Notes: generated from the sequence alone by a model not told the origin. A DNA stretch of 51,594 nt from Nocardiopsis sp. MG754419 (GCF_018207095.1 NZ_QOCZ01000021.1:1-51594), one strand, 5' to 3'; shown: positions 1 through 7,675, counted from the first letter of the stretch. Program-made: numbers and translations.

Positions 1-277
1 GTGGGGTGGGCACCGCGGTGGGGTCGACGGTCACCGCAACCCGGATCTCGCGTCCCAGGTGGGCGGAGAGGGCCTTGCTGATCGCCGGGTAGAGGCGGCT
101 CTCCAGAACCTTCTTGGTGAACTCGTTCGGGGCCGCGATCAGAGCGGTGTCCTCGATCAGTCCCAACGGACGGGTCTGAGGCAGCCAGGCACGCTGGTGC
201 GCGGGGAGGACGTCGTTGTCGATCCCGTCCAACACGCTCGACCAGACCATTGCGAGGTTGACCTGTGCGTCAGCCAA
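1..277 (-). CDS. dnaA: Chromosomal replication initiator DnaA, N-terminal 92 codons (gene runs off the window)
   Basis: Only the start of the gene is present. The reverse strand reads MADAQVNLAMVWSSVLDG and continues through LPQTRPLGLIEDTALIAAPN, which is the domain I pattern of actinobacterial DnaA (the helicase-loading and self-association domain). The AAA+ and box-binding domains lie beyond position 1. I chose the TTG at 277 because the protein then begins exactly where relatives begin (MAD-, then a short helix before W) and an AGGT stands just upstream; the GTG slightly further out is in another frame. Divergent from rpmH across a gap full of DnaA boxes, so autoregulation by DnaA is expected from family knowledge. 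Identity is clear; the exact start is likely. Confidence 0.93.
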   Translation of the reverse strand, partial: MADAQVNLAMVWSSVLDGIDNDVLPAHQRAWLPQTRPLGLIEDTALIAAPNEFTKKVLESRLYPAISKALSAHLGREIRVAVTVDPTAVPTP

Positions 278-476
278 GGTGACCTGCCACGGTTGCTGTC
301 CCTTCGGTGCGGATCTGTTCGGGTGGGCTATCGGAGGCGTTGAGGGGACGGGGGAGAGGGGCGTTGCCTGTCTTCGTGCGCGGGTCCGGGGACCACGGCT
401 TCCATTGTCCTCCCCTGGGGGAGGTGCCGGGGCGATACCGGGAGAGGAGAAGCGGACTTCTCCCCAGAAACCACCC

Positions 477-768
477 TGTGGACAACGTGGTCGGCCTCGG
501 ACGCCCCGGGTGGCGACCATCGAGGGGTATCCACAGGTTCCCCCGGTTGTCCACACGTTGTGCACAGGTTTATCCACAGGATGCCGGCTCCTTGTGGGTA
601 AGCGGAAGTTATCCACAGAGGCCAGGTCACAGGATGTGTACGGCGGTTGTCCACAAGTGGAGGAGTGGTGTGGACGGAGGCGAGGGCGAGTTATCCACAG
701 GCTGAGGTTATCCACAGACCCCACCGTCTGGGGAAGTCTCACACGCTGTGGATGATCACTTGTCCACA
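477..768. other. DnaA-box array between dnaA and rpmH (oriC or origin-like region)
   Basis: Eight exact 9-mers of the form TTRTCCACA: 477-485 (minus), then 547-555, 570-578, 609-617, 647-655, 691-699, 708-716 and 760-768 (all plus). One-mismatch boxes lie at 527-535, 558-566 (TTGTGCACA), 593-601 and 747-755. Spacing is irregular, 17-40 bp. This density is typical of a bacterial origin. The dnaA-dnaN gap, the usual place for oriC in Streptomyces and Mycobacterium, is outside the window, so this may be the origin itself or a second DnaA-binding block that also controls dnaA and rpmH. The rest of 278-1028 holds no credible gene. Confidence 0.85.
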
Positions 769-856
769 GGTCCGGGGGCTAGACTGCGCCAGTGGTCTCC
801 GCCACCGGGCACGGCGGTCCACGCGCGGGGTGCGGCACCGGCCGAGCAGGTCTGAT

Positions 857-885
857 TTGACCCCGACCGGACCAGGTCGTATCTT
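857..885 (+). promoter_or_regulatory. Promoter of rpmH
   Basis: TTGACC at 857-862 and TATCTT at 880-885 are separated by 17 bp, a near-ideal housekeeping sigma promoter. Transcription would start near 892, giving a leader of about 135 nt before rpmH. It sits in the least GC-rich stretch of the gap (870-910), just beyond the DnaA-box array, which could also serve as the easily melted part of an origin. Confidence 0.7.
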
Positions 886-1028
886 CTTTATGCTTATGCC
901 GATGATTCTGCCTGCGCTCGTGCTGTGTGTTTCCGCACGACGTCGCGGCCACGGCATACGCACTGTAAGGCCCCGCATATCCTGGGGGTCTGTCGTAGCA
1001 CTTTCCTGACACGCCCCTGGAGCCAGTA

Positions 1029-1172
1029 GTGAGCAAGCGTACGTTTCAGCCGAACAACCGGCGTCGCGCGAAGGTCCACGGTTTCCGGCTGCGCATGCGT
1101 ACGCGCGCCGGTCGCGCCATCATCGCCTCGCGTCGTCGTAAGGGACGCGCCGCGCTGACCGTGAGCCACTAG
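1029..1172 (+). CDS. rpmH: Ribosomal protein bL34
   Basis: 47 residues, [15 protein letters not shown]...[15 protein letters not shown], the complete and highly conserved L34 sequence, very rich in Arg and Lys. It is a structural component of the 50S subunit. Starts with GTG. Too short for many ORF callers. It leads the conserved rpmH-rnpA-yidD-yidC-jag cluster and has its own strong promoter at 857-885. Certain by family and context. Confidence 0.98.
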   Translation: MSKRTFQPNNRRRAKVHGFRLRMRTRAGRAIIASRRRKGRAALTVSH

Positions 1173-1303
1173 CCACGCGAAGCCTCAAGTCTTCACTGGG
1201 ACCGTCCGGCCTTCTCGCCGGCCGGTCCCTTTGTCGTGCGGCGCACCGGACCTCCCGAGCGTGAGGTCCGGTGCGGTCGCACTCCGCTCCCGGAGGAACG
1301 CCG

Positions 1304-1783
1304 ATGTTGTCGCCGCGGAACCGGATGCGTCACAGCTCCGAGTTCGGATCGGTCATGCGTTCGGGGCGACGCGCCTCGCGTGACGCCCTGGGCGTCGTCT
1401 ACCTCGCACCGAAACCGGCCGCGACCACCGACACCGCGGAACCGCCGCGTGTCGGTTTCGTCGTGAGCAAGGCCGTCGGGGGAGCGGTGGTGCGCAAGCG
1501 CGTCCAGCGCCGGCTGCGCCACGTGATGCGGGCACGGTTGGGTGTTCTGCCAAACGGTAGCCTGCTGGTAGTACGTGCCAAACCTCTCGCCGCCCAGTTG
1601 CGCCAGGGGGACCTGGCGGTACAACTCGACAGCGCGATCGCCGCGGCCCAACGGCCTCGCGGAGCCTCGCGACGCCGGACCGGACGTGGTGGGCAGGGAA
1701 CCTCCACGGGCCGACCGGCCGAGAGTGGAACAGACGGGAACCGCCGCCCCGACGAGGGCGCAGAACGGTGGACGAGCCGATGA
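1304..1783 (+). CDS. rnpA: Ribonuclease P protein component
   Basis: 159 residues. RnpA binds the catalytic RNA of RNase P and helps it remove tRNA 5' leaders. The family core is visible: [29 protein letters not shown], where the usual RNR motif reads RKR. I prefer the ATG at 1304 ([14 protein letters not shown], the usual RnpA opening) because GGAGG lies about 8 nt upstream; an in-frame earlier start at 1271 lacks such support. The last 40 residues are a low-complexity Arg/Gly/Thr-rich tail longer than in most relatives. The stop overlaps the yidD start as ATGA, so the two are translationally coupled. Confidence 0.96.
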   Translation: MLSPRNRMRHSSEFGSVMRSGRRASRDALGVVYLAPKPAATTDTAEPPRVGFVVSKAVGGAVVRKRVQRRLRHVMRARLGVLPNGSLLVVRAKPLAAQLRQGDLAVQLDSAIAAAQRPRGASRRRTGRGGQGTSTGRPAESGTDGNRRPDEGAERWTSR

Positions 1784-2094
1784 CCGAGCACAGACCGACG
1801 GCGTTCGCGCGGTTGTGGATCCTGCCGATCCGCGGCTACCAGCGCTTCATCAGCCCGCTCTTTCCACCGGTCTGTCGCTTCTATCCTTCGTGCAGTGCGT
1901 ACGCCGTCGAGGCGCTGCGCGTACACGGAGCGTTGTACGGGTGGTGGCTCGCCGTGAGGCGTATCGCCCGTTGTCACCCCTTCAACCCGGGGGGTCTTGA
2001 TCCGGTTCCGCCGCCCCGAGGGCGCCGGAACGAGGAGTCCGAGGAGTCTACGGGCGGAACCGGGCCGACCGGCACCGCTTCCGGGGACCAGTAG
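1780..2094 (+). CDS. yidD: Membrane protein insertion efficiency factor YidD
   Basis: 104 residues. YidD is a small peripheral membrane protein that assists YidC/Sec in inserting inner-membrane proteins. The hallmark [15 protein letters not shown] with its conserved cysteines is present, followed by [14 protein letters not shown]. The N-terminal amphipathic stretch ([20 protein letters not shown]) would contact the membrane. Start at the ATG in the ATGA overlap with rnpA; a GTG four codons earlier is also possible. The acidic C-terminal tail is not conserved. Followed 28 nt later by yidC. Confidence 0.95.
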   Translation: MTEHRPTAFARLWILPIRGYQRFISPLFPPVCRFYPSCSAYAVEALRVHGALYGWWLAVRRIARCHPFNPGGLDPVPPPRGRRNEESEESTGGTGPTGTASGDQ

Positions 2095-2122
2095 CTGAAC
2101 CGAATCACCGAGGAGTTGGCCG

Positions 2123-3058
2123 GTGCTGGACTGGCTTTACAACATCATCGGGCACGTGTTGGTGTGGATCCACTCGGGTCTGTCCTTCATCGGCCTGAAC
2201 CCCGACAGTGGGTGGGCGTGGGGCCTGTCCATCGTGCTGCTCACCTGCGTCATGCGCCTCCTGATGGTGCCGCTGTTCGTCAAGCAGATGAACACGCAGC
2301 GCAAGATGCAGGAAGTGCAGCCGAAGATCATGAAGCTTCGGGAGCGCTACAAGCACGACAAGGAGCGGCTCCAGCGGGAGTCGATGAAGCTCTACCAGGA
2401 GAGCGGCACCAACCCCATCATGGGTTGTCTCCCGCTGCTGCTCCAGATGCCGGTCTTCTTCGCCCTGTTCAGCGTGCTGCGCAGTGTGGCCGAGGGCAAG
2501 GTGCAGTACGGCTTCACGGAGGAGCTGGTCAACAGCGCGCGTGAGGCGCTGATCTTCCACGCCCCGATCGCCGCGCAGTTCAACACCTCGGCCGAGGACC
2601 TGCGGGCGCTGGGCGCGACCGACCCCATCATGGCGAAGATCGTCATCGCCATCGCCTGTGTCCTCATGGGCACGACCACGTTCCTGACCATGCGTCAGAG
2701 CATCAAGCGGAGCATCGCGCAGCAGCCCGACAACCCGATGATGCAGACCCAGAAGATCATGATGTACATGGCGCCCCTCTTCGGGCTCTTCGGTCTCATG
2801 ATGCCGATCGGTGTGCTGGTCTACTGGGTGACCTCGAACGTCTGGACCATGGTGCAGCAGCACTTCCTCTACCGGAACCAGCCGCTCCCGGGCGAGGCCG
2901 GCGCCTCCGGCCAGGGGACCGAGTCCAAGGGTTCGGCCAAGGGCATGCTGGGGCGCAAGAAGGCCCCCGAAACCGCTCCCGAGCCGCAGGAACAGCCTAA
3001 GATCGAACGCAAGCAGCCGAAGAAGCAGTCGCGCTCCAAGCGGGGCGAGTCCAAGTAG
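2123..3058 (+). CDS. yidC: Membrane protein insertase YidC/Oxa1
   Basis: 311 residues, the usual length for Gram-positive YidC. It inserts and folds integral membrane proteins, alone or with SecYEG. Visible: first membrane helix near residues 5-20, the hydrophilic groove region with the conserved Arg in SIVLLTCVMRLLMVPLFVKQM, the cytoplasmic hairpin PKIMKLRERYKHDKERLQRE, then TNPIMGCLPLLLQMPVFFALF, and a helix MMYMAPLFGLFGLMMPIGVLVYWVTSN. The tail from about residue 260 is Lys/Glu-rich. No N-terminal lipoprotein cysteine is seen. GTG start preceded by GAGGAG-like sequence. Cotranscribed with yidD and jag. Confidence 0.97.
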   Translation: MLDWLYNIIGHVLVWIHSGLSFIGLNPDSGWAWGLSIVLLTCVMRLLMVPLFVKQMNTQRKMQEVQPKIMKLRERYKHDKERLQRESMKLYQESGTNPIMGCLPLLLQMPVFFALFSVLRSVAEGKVQYGFTEELVNSAREALIFHAPIAAQFNTSAEDLRALGATDPIMAKIVIAIACVLMGTTTFLTMRQSIKRSIAQQPDNPMMQTQKIMMYMAPLFGLFGLMMPIGVLVYWVTSNVWTMVQQHFLYRNQPLPGEAGASGQGTESKGSAKGMLGRKKAPETAPEPQEQPKIERKQPKKQSRSKRGESK

Positions 3059-3168
3059 GAACCTCCGCTGTTTCGTGTCGGCGGCGACGACTTTCGAGTG
3101 CGCAGGCGACAATGCCCCTGAGGCGTACGACGGCCAGGGACCGACGGATATGAGGAGACGGGATCGCT

Positions 3169-3693
3169 GTGGGACGTAGCGAGGAAGAGAACGGTGGAGT
3201 AGCGGTGGCCGAGGCACCTGAGGCCGGAATCGACATCGAGGCCCTGGAGAACGAGGGTGACATCGCCGCGGACTACATCGAGGGTCTCCTCGACATCGCG
3301 GACCTCGACGGCGACATCGACATGGACGTCGAGGGCGACCGGGCGATGGTCTCCGTCGTCGGTGGGACTCTGGACGAGCTGATCGGTGAGGACGGCGAGG
3401 TCCTGGAGGCCCTCCAGGAGCTGACCCGGCTGGCCGTCCACCGGGCGACCGGTGAGCGCAGCCGGCTCATGCTGGACGTCGGCGGGTACCGCGATGGGCG
3501 CCGCAAGGTGCTCTTCCAGACCGGGACCGAGGCCGCCGACAAGGTGAAGGAGAGCGGAGAGTCCCGCTCGCTGGAGCCGATGACCCCCTTCGAGCGCAAG
3601 GTCGTGCACGACGCCGTCGCCGCCGCCGGACTGCGCAGTGAGTCGGAGGGCGAGGAGCCCCATCGCTACGTGGTGGTGCACCCGGCCGACTGA
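3169..3693 (+). CDS. khpB: KhpB/Jag family RNA-binding protein (KH and R3H domains)
   Basis: 174 residues. Family members (Jag, EloR, KhpB) bind RNA with partner KhpA and influence cell elongation. An acidic N-terminal third (to about residue 45) precedes a KH-like domain (YIEGLLDIADLDGDIDMDV ... GGTLDELIGEDGEVLEALQEL, with the GxxG-type loop at GEDG) and a C-terminal R3H domain (LEPMTPFERKVVHDAVA ... EEPHRYVVVHPAD). The canonical Jag-N domain is missing, as is common in actinobacteria. GTG start. Ends 18 nt before a long palindromic hairpin that contains a parS site and probably ends the transcript. Confidence 0.93.
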   Translation: MGRSEEENGGVAVAEAPEAGIDIEALENEGDIAADYIEGLLDIADLDGDIDMDVEGDRAMVSVVGGTLDELIGEDGEVLEALQELTRLAVHRATGERSRLMLDVGGYRDGRRKVLFQTGTEAADKVKESGESRSLEPMTPFERKVVHDAVAAAGLRSESEGEEPHRYVVVHPAD

Positions 3694-3711
3694 CCGGAGG
3701 CACGATCGTCG

Positions 3712-3741
3712 GGGGCGGTGTTTCACGTGAAACACCGCCCC
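3712..3741 (+). terminator. Perfect 30-bp palindrome after jag with parS at its centre
   Basis: The arms extend the 16-bp parS core by seven G/C pairs on each side (GGGCGGT / ACCGCCC), giving a hairpin of up to 15 bp with no unpaired loop in the palindrome, followed by CTTTCG. It lies 18 nt after the jag stop and could act as an intrinsic terminator as well as a ParB site. Dual use is inference. Confidence 0.55.
3719..3734. promoter_or_regulatory. parS site 1
   Basis: Exact TGTTTCACGTGAAACA, the ParB-binding centromere sequence. Intergenic, between jag and rsmG. Confidence 0.97.
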
Positions 3742-3856
3742 TTTCGTGTGCCCACGGGGACGCACGCCTCCCACGTCGCCCGTCTCGGACCCCGAGGGTC
3801 CTCCCGGCCGGGGCGACGAAGTGGGGTCCGTGTTCTCCTCGAGGCGCTTCTCTGCC

Positions 3857-3872
3857 TGTTTCACGTGAAACA
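3857..3872. promoter_or_regulatory. parS site 2
   Basis: Exact TGTTTCACGTGAAACA, upstream of the rsmG-parAB operon. Its right half overlaps a possible -35 element (TGAAAC, 3866-3871). Confidence 0.97.
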
Positions 3873-3895
3873 CTTGGGCGCCTCACGCATAAGAT
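3866..3895 (+). promoter_or_regulatory. Possible promoter of rsmG-parA-parB
   Basis: TAAGAT at 3890-3895 is a good -10; 18 bp upstream TGAAAC is only a weak -35 and is part of parS site 2. If this is the operon promoter, ParB bound at parS would block it. Confidence 0.35.
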
Positions 3896-4031
3896 CAACG
3901 CGGGGCCCTCTCCTGCGAGTCGTTCTGTCCTCGGCGGTACGGGGACGATCTCGGTCCGCGCGCCGCGTGAACCGGGGGTGGGAGGGTCCCGTGCGTGCGG
4001 ACCGCCGAGATCCGCACGCGTTCCGCTCGCC

Positions 4032-4053
4032 GTCGACCTGTGGACAGGTCGAC
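4032..4053. promoter_or_regulatory. Inverted repeat upstream of rsmG
   Basis: Ten-base arms GTCGACCTGT and ACAGGTCGAC flank GG. The centre contains TGTGGACAG, a DnaA box with one mismatch (minus strand). It could be an operator or a leader hairpin. With 3694-4111 otherwise holding only two parS sites, this gap looks regulatory rather than coding. Confidence 0.45.
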
Positions 4054-4111
4054 ATGGCGACCCAACGGTTCATGGAAGTGACGATGGACGAGTTCCGACA
4101 GGTGGTGACCC

Positions 4112-4843
4112 ATGACCCCGGGTGCTGAGGAGTCCGGCGCCACTCTCCCCGCGCCGCCCCCGGAGGCGGCGACGGTGTTCGGCGACACCCTGCCCGTGGC
4201 GATCCGCTTTGCCGAACTGCTCGCCGACGATGGTGTGCGCCGAGGGCTGATCGGCCCGCGCGAGGTGCCCCGCCTCTGGGAGCGGCATCTCATCAACTGC
4301 GCTGTCGTGGAAGAGTTGATCCCCGAGGGCGCGGAGGTGGTGGACGTCGGCTCGGGGGCGGGCCTGCCCGGGCTGGTGCTCGGTCTGCTGCGCCCCGACA
4401 TCCGGATGACCCTCCTGGAGCCGCTGTTGCGGCGGACGGTCTTCCTGGACGAGGCCGTGGAACTGCTCGGCCTGGACAACGTGACGGTGCGCCGGGGGAG
4501 GGCGGAGGAGGCTCATGGCGAACTCTGGACCGACTTCGTCACCGCTCGCGCGGTCGCTCCGCTCTCGCGTCTGGCCGGGTGGTCCCTGCCGCTGCTGCGC
4601 AAGAACGGAAGCCTGTTGGCCCTGAAGGGGGAGCAGGCGGAGGCCGAACTCGCCGAGGCTCAGGAAGACGTTTCGAAACTGCGGCCTGGCGTCTGCGATG
4701 TGATCCGGGTGGGGCGGGGTAAAGTCGATCCCGCTACCACGGTCGTTCGCGTCACGGTGACATCCGACGGTGGTCCGTCCCCGTCCGGTGGTTCCCAGAA
4801 GAAGAGGCGGGACGGCAAGAAGAAGCGCGGACGGAAGAGGTGA
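4112..4843 (+). CDS. rsmG: 16S rRNA (guanine(527)-N7)-methyltransferase RsmG
   Basis: 243 residues. RsmG (GidB) methylates G527 of 16S rRNA using S-adenosylmethionine; its loss gives low-level streptomycin resistance in known species. The SAM-binding motif [18 protein letters not shown] is at about residues 78-95, preceded by the conserved [13 protein letters not shown] and followed by [14 protein letters not shown] and the RGRAEE segment. The C-terminal 35 residues are a Lys/Arg-rich tail. ATG with AGGTGG about 8 nt upstream. The stop overlaps the parA GTG (GTGA), so parA is coupled to it, as in other actinobacteria. Confidence 0.96.
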   Translation: MTPGAEESGATLPAPPPEAATVFGDTLPVAIRFAELLADDGVRRGLIGPREVPRLWERHLINCAVVEELIPEGAEVVDVGSGAGLPGLVLGLLRPDIRMTLLEPLLRRTVFLDEAVELLGLDNVTVRRGRAEEAHGELWTDFVTARAVAPLSRLAGWSLPLLRKNGSLLALKGEQAEAELAEAQEDVSKLRPGVCDVIRVGRGKVDPATTVVRVTVTSDGGPSPSGGSQKKRRDGKKKRGRKR

Positions 4844-5874
4844 ACTCATTCGTGCCCCAGAATCCAGCCGACAACGCCGGCGTTTCACGTGAAACACCGG
4901 CGGGTGCCTATGGAGACCTGCTCGATGTTTCACGTGAAACATCGGCCGATCCAGCGGCGGGCCACACCCATGTTCCACGTGAAACATGGGGAGAGGCCCA
5001 CGCCGTCGCACCCGAGACGCCCATATCGAAGGTGGCCCAGGCGGCCATGGCCGGCCGAGGGCACGAGGAGCCCTGGCCGCGCCCCAAGGCCTGTCGGGTC
5101 ATCAGCGTCGCCAATCAGAAGGGCGGCGTCGGCAAGACCACCACGACGGTGAACATCGCCGCCGCCCTGGCGATGCACGGACAGCGTGTCCTCGTGGTCG
5201 ATCTCGACCCGCAGGGGAACGCGTCCACCGCGCTCGGTATGGAGCGGGACGCACAGACCCGCTCCATCTACCACTGTCTGGTCGAGGACGAGGAGATCCG
5301 CAAACTCGCCCAGCCGGTCCCGGACATCCCGAACCTGTGGTGCGCCCCGGCCACCATCGACCTGGCCGGCGCCGAGATCGAGCTCGTCTCGCTCGTCGCC
5401 CGGGAGGCGCGGCTCAAGCGGGCCTTCGCCGCCTACGACACCTCTGATCTGGACTACATCCTCATCGACTGCCCGCCCTCGCTCGGCCTCTTGACGGTCA
5501 ACGCGATGGTGGCCTGTGACGAGGTCATGATCCCGATCCAGTGCGAGTACTACGCCCTGGAGGGGCTGGGTCAGCTTCTGCGCAACGTGGAGCTGGTCAA
5601 GTCGCACCTCAACACCGGCCTGTCGATCAGCACCATCCTGCTGACGATGTACGACGGTCGCACCCGGCTGTCCCAGCAGGTGGCCGACGAGGTGCGCTCG
5701 CACTTCGGGGAGCTGGTCCTCAAGACACTGGTGCCGCGGAGCGTGCGTGTCTCCGAGGCGCCGAGTTACGCGCAGTCGGTCATGACCTACGACCCCGCGT
5801 CCACCGGAGCCGTGGCCTACCTGGAGGCGGCTCGGGAGATCGCCCACCGCGCGGAGGGGGTCGGCGCCGACTGA
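4840..5874 (+). CDS. parA: Chromosome partitioning ATPase ParA with a parS-encoded N-terminal extension
   Basis: 344 residues. ParA is the DNA-bound, Walker-type ATPase that pulls ParB-parS complexes apart after origin replication. The deviant Walker [13 protein letters not shown] is at residues 94-105, Walker A' at [13 protein letters not shown] and Walker B at [16 protein letters not shown]. Ahead of the core is an extension of about 85 residues, part of which is read from three parS sites: residues 15-19 VSRET, 30-34 VSRET and 45-49 VPRET. The stretch between is Ala/Gly/Pro-rich and looks unstructured. GTG start overlaps the rsmG stop. A later start near [10 protein letters not shown] (codon 70) cannot be excluded, in which case the parS sites would be leader DNA rather than codons. 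Confidence 0.95.
   Translation: MNSFVPQNPADNAGVSRETPAGAYGDLLDVSRETSADPAAGHTHVPRETWGEAHAVAPETPISKVAQAAMAGRGHEEPWPRPKACRVISVANQKGGVGKTTTTVNIAAALAMHGQRVLVVDLDPQGNASTALGMERDAQTRSIYHCLVEDEEIRKLAQPVPDIPNLWCAPATIDLAGAEIELVSLVAREARLKRAFAAYDTSDLDYILIDCPPSLGLLTVNAMVACDEVMIPIQCEYYALEGLGQLLRNVELVKSHLNTGLSISTILLTMYDGRTRLSQQVADEVRSHFGELVLKTLVPRSVRVSEAPSYAQSVMTYDPASTGAVAYLEAAREIAHRAEGVGAD
4881..4896. promoter_or_regulatory. parS site 3 (inside parA)
   Basis: CGTTTCACGTGAAACA, one end base off consensus, with flanking GCCGG/CCGGC arms. In frame with parA it reads V-S-R-E-T. Confidence 0.95.
4926..4941. promoter_or_regulatory. parS site 4 (inside parA)
   Basis: Exact TGTTTCACGTGAAACA, again in the frame that gives V-S-R-E-T. 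Flanked by CGA/TCG, lengthening the palindrome. Confidence 0.97.
4971..4986. promoter_or_regulatory. parS site 5 (inside parA, one internal mismatch)
   Basis: TGTTCCACGTGAAACA: one T-to-C change in the left arm, with CCCA/TGGG flanks. The change alters the encoded residue from Ser to Pro (V-P-R-E-T), so the site and the peptide repeat drift together. Confidence 0.88.
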
Positions 5875-5881
5875 CGGCGAC

Positions 5882-5897
5882 CGTTTCACGTGAAACA
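5882..5897. promoter_or_regulatory. parS site 6 (parA-parB gap)
   Basis: CGTTTCACGTGAAACA, 8 nt after the parA stop and about 54 nt before the parB start. Confidence 0.95.
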
Positions 5898-5950
5898 CCC
5901 CGCCCGTGGGTCGGGCGGATCAGTACCGAGGAATGTGAAGGGAATTGCCG

Positions 5951-6922
5951 GTGAGCCAGCAGCGGCGCGGACTGGGCAAGGGACTGGGGGCGCTCATCCC
6001 GCAGGGGCCGGCGGCCCCCGCGCCGGTGGAGAGTGCCCAGGAAGCACCCGCGCCCACGGAACCCACCCCCGAACCCGCGGTGGTCCCAGCCCCCAACGAA
6101 CTGCCCGACGGCACCTACATCGAGGAGATCGCGCTCACCTCGATCACGCCGAACCCTCGGCAGCCCCGCACCCACTTCGACGAGGAGGCCCTGGAGGAGT
6201 TGCGGGACTCCATCGTCGAGGTGGGTCTGCTCCAGCCCATCGTGGTCCGCAAGGTCCAGGGGGAGGAGGAGCCCCTCTATGAGCTGATCATGGGGGAGCG
6301 GCGGTTCCGGGCCAGCAAGTCCGCCGGGCTCGACCGTGTGCCGGCGATCGTGCGCAGGACCGAGGACGACGAACTCCTGCGGGAGGCGTTGCTGGAGAAC
6401 CTTCACCGCCAGCAGCTCAACCCCCTGGAGGAGGCGGCGGCGTACCAGCAGATGCTGGACGACTTCGGCACCACCCAGGAGGAGCTGGCGCAGAGCGTCG
6501 GCAAGTCCCGTTCGCACATCTCCAACACCCTGCGTCTGCTCCACCTTCCGGGCAAGGTGCAGACCCGGGTGGCGGCCGGTGTGCTGAGCGCGGGCCACGC
6601 CCGCGCTCTCCTGTCGGTGGACGACGGCGAGGCGCAGGAGCGTCTGGCCGAGCGGGTCAACAAGGAGGGTCTGTCGGTCCGGGCCCTGGAGGAGATCGTC
6701 TCCCTGCGCCGTCAGGGGCACGACGTCGACGAGGCGGAGAAGTCGCGTCGATCCTCCGGTCGTCTGTCCAACCCACCCCAGATCGAGGAGTGGGCGTCCA
6801 GCTTCGGCGACCGGCTCGACACCACGGTGAAGGTGGACATCGGTCGGAGGAAGGGCAAGATCGTCGTGGAGTTCGCGACGATGGAGGACCTGGAGCGGAT
6901 CATCAAGCAGATCGAGCGGTGA
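5951..6922 (+). CDS. parB: Chromosome partitioning protein ParB
   Basis: 323 residues. ParB is a CTP-dependent DNA clamp that loads at parS and spreads to form the partition complex. Order: a short basic start (MSQQRRGLGKGLGALIP, the ParA-interacting motif LGKGLGALIP at 8-17), a Pro/Ala linker, the N-terminal CTPase domain with NPRQPRTHFDEEALEELRDS and GERRFRASK, a helix-turn-helix DNA-binding domain (TTQEELAQSVGKSRSHISNTLRLL), and a C-terminal dimerisation region. I chose GTG 5951 because GAAGGGA stands 7 nt upstream; the TTG two codons earlier is less likely. Follows parA by 76 nt with a parS between them. Confidence 0.97.
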   Translation: MSQQRRGLGKGLGALIPQGPAAPAPVESAQEAPAPTEPTPEPAVVPAPNELPDGTYIEEIALTSITPNPRQPRTHFDEEALEELRDSIVEVGLLQPIVVRKVQGEEEPLYELIMGERRFRASKSAGLDRVPAIVRRTEDDELLREALLENLHRQQLNPLEEAAAYQQMLDDFGTTQEELAQSVGKSRSHISNTLRLLHLPGKVQTRVAAGVLSAGHARALLSVDDGEAQERLAERVNKEGLSVRALEEIVSLRRQGHDVDEAEKSRRSSGRLSNPPQIEEWASSFGDRLDTTVKVDIGRRKGKIVVEFATMEDLERIIKQIER

Positions 6923-6958
6923 ACGCGGCACCCCGGACGCGATCCGGGGTGCGAGCGT

Positions 6959-6992
6959 CGAGGGCGGTGTTTCACGTGAAACACCGCCCTCG
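6959..6992 (+). terminator. Perfect 34-bp palindrome after parB with parS at its centre
   Basis: Nine extra base pairs (arms CGAGGGCGG and CCGCCCTCG) on either side of the parS core give a 17-bp stem, 36 nt after the parB stop. No clear T-run. It is the second case in this window of parS built into a gene-end hairpin. Confidence 0.55.
6968..6983. promoter_or_regulatory. parS site 7
   Basis: Exact TGTTTCACGTGAAACA, downstream of parB. Confidence 0.97.
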
Positions 6993-7044
6993 GTCGTGTT
7001 CGGGGTGGGTGTGGGGCGTGGGGGCGGCGTCTTCGCGCAGAGCG

Positions 7045-7060
7045 CGTTTCACGTGAAACA
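7045..7060. promoter_or_regulatory. parS site 8
   Basis: CGTTTCACGTGAAACA, 77 bp after site 7. No further parS was found in the remaining 44 kb. Confidence 0.95.
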
Positions 7061-7631
7061 CCGACGCCGTCGTGGACGGGTGGTGCGGGCGCTCGCTCCC
7101 ACGCGGTCGCGTCTCGCCGCCGGGGGAGAAGTCGGTGTGCCGGTCGTTCGCGCGAGGGCCTCGCGTTCCCCGGTCGGTCGACCCCCATCCCGCAGGCTTG
7201 TGCGGGCGCCGCGTGCTCCCGTGGGGCGGGGGCCGTGTCACCGTATCCGCCCGGGTACGACCCTCGCCCTCGACGTCCGGGCGGCGGGGGCGGAGAGGCC
7301 TGCGCACGCGGTGTCACTCTCACGCGGGCGCGACGCCGATGCCACGTGCCGAGGTCGAGCGGACCGTGAGCGTGCGCGCCGAAGCGGCGGTGATCCGCTG
7401 GCGTTCCGGTGGGGGCGGCCGGGGTGGCACCGCGCAGCGGTCACCCCGGGGCGGCGGTAGGCAGGGGAGGCCCCGTCACTCGCGGACCGTGTCCCACTCT
7501 CGCGGGCCCTCCCCGTGGCGCACGGATGTCCTTCGTGCCGAGGCAAGGGCGGCCCCCCATGTCGCCGAGCCGCCACGATGGCCGCATGGGGCCGTTCGAC
7601 CCCCGATTCGCACTCGGGGCCCCGGGAGCGA

Positions 7632-7666
7632 CGAAAGGCCCCCAGGGAGTGCCTGAGGGCCTTTCG
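7632..7666 (-). terminator. Terminator of trxB-trxA
   Basis: Stem CGAAAGGCCC / GGGCCTTTCG with an inner CAGG/CCTG stem, ending about 10 nt beyond the trxA stop on the minus strand. Confidence 0.75.
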
Positions 7667-7675
7667 GGGGGTCGG

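Larger units (their letters stand above)
6923..7675. other. Gap between parB and trxA
   Basis: No reading frame here resembles a known family; the open frames are GC-skew artefacts with Arg/Gly/Pro-rich translations. It contains two parS sites and a terminator for trxA. Mycobacteria carry cwlM at this place in the order. Confidence 0.6.

Noticed and set aside
4054-4128. A 24-codon frame (MATQRFMEVTMDEFRQVV...) beginning right after the inverted repeat and overlapping the start of rsmG
   Set aside because: It could be a leader peptide, but there is no good ribosome-binding site apart from part of the repeat itself and no family resemblance; chance frames this short are common.
6996-7656. Long open frames on both strands between parB and trxA
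   Set aside because: Translations are Arg/Gly/Pro-rich without hydrophobic core or motifs, typical of high-GC noncoding DNA.
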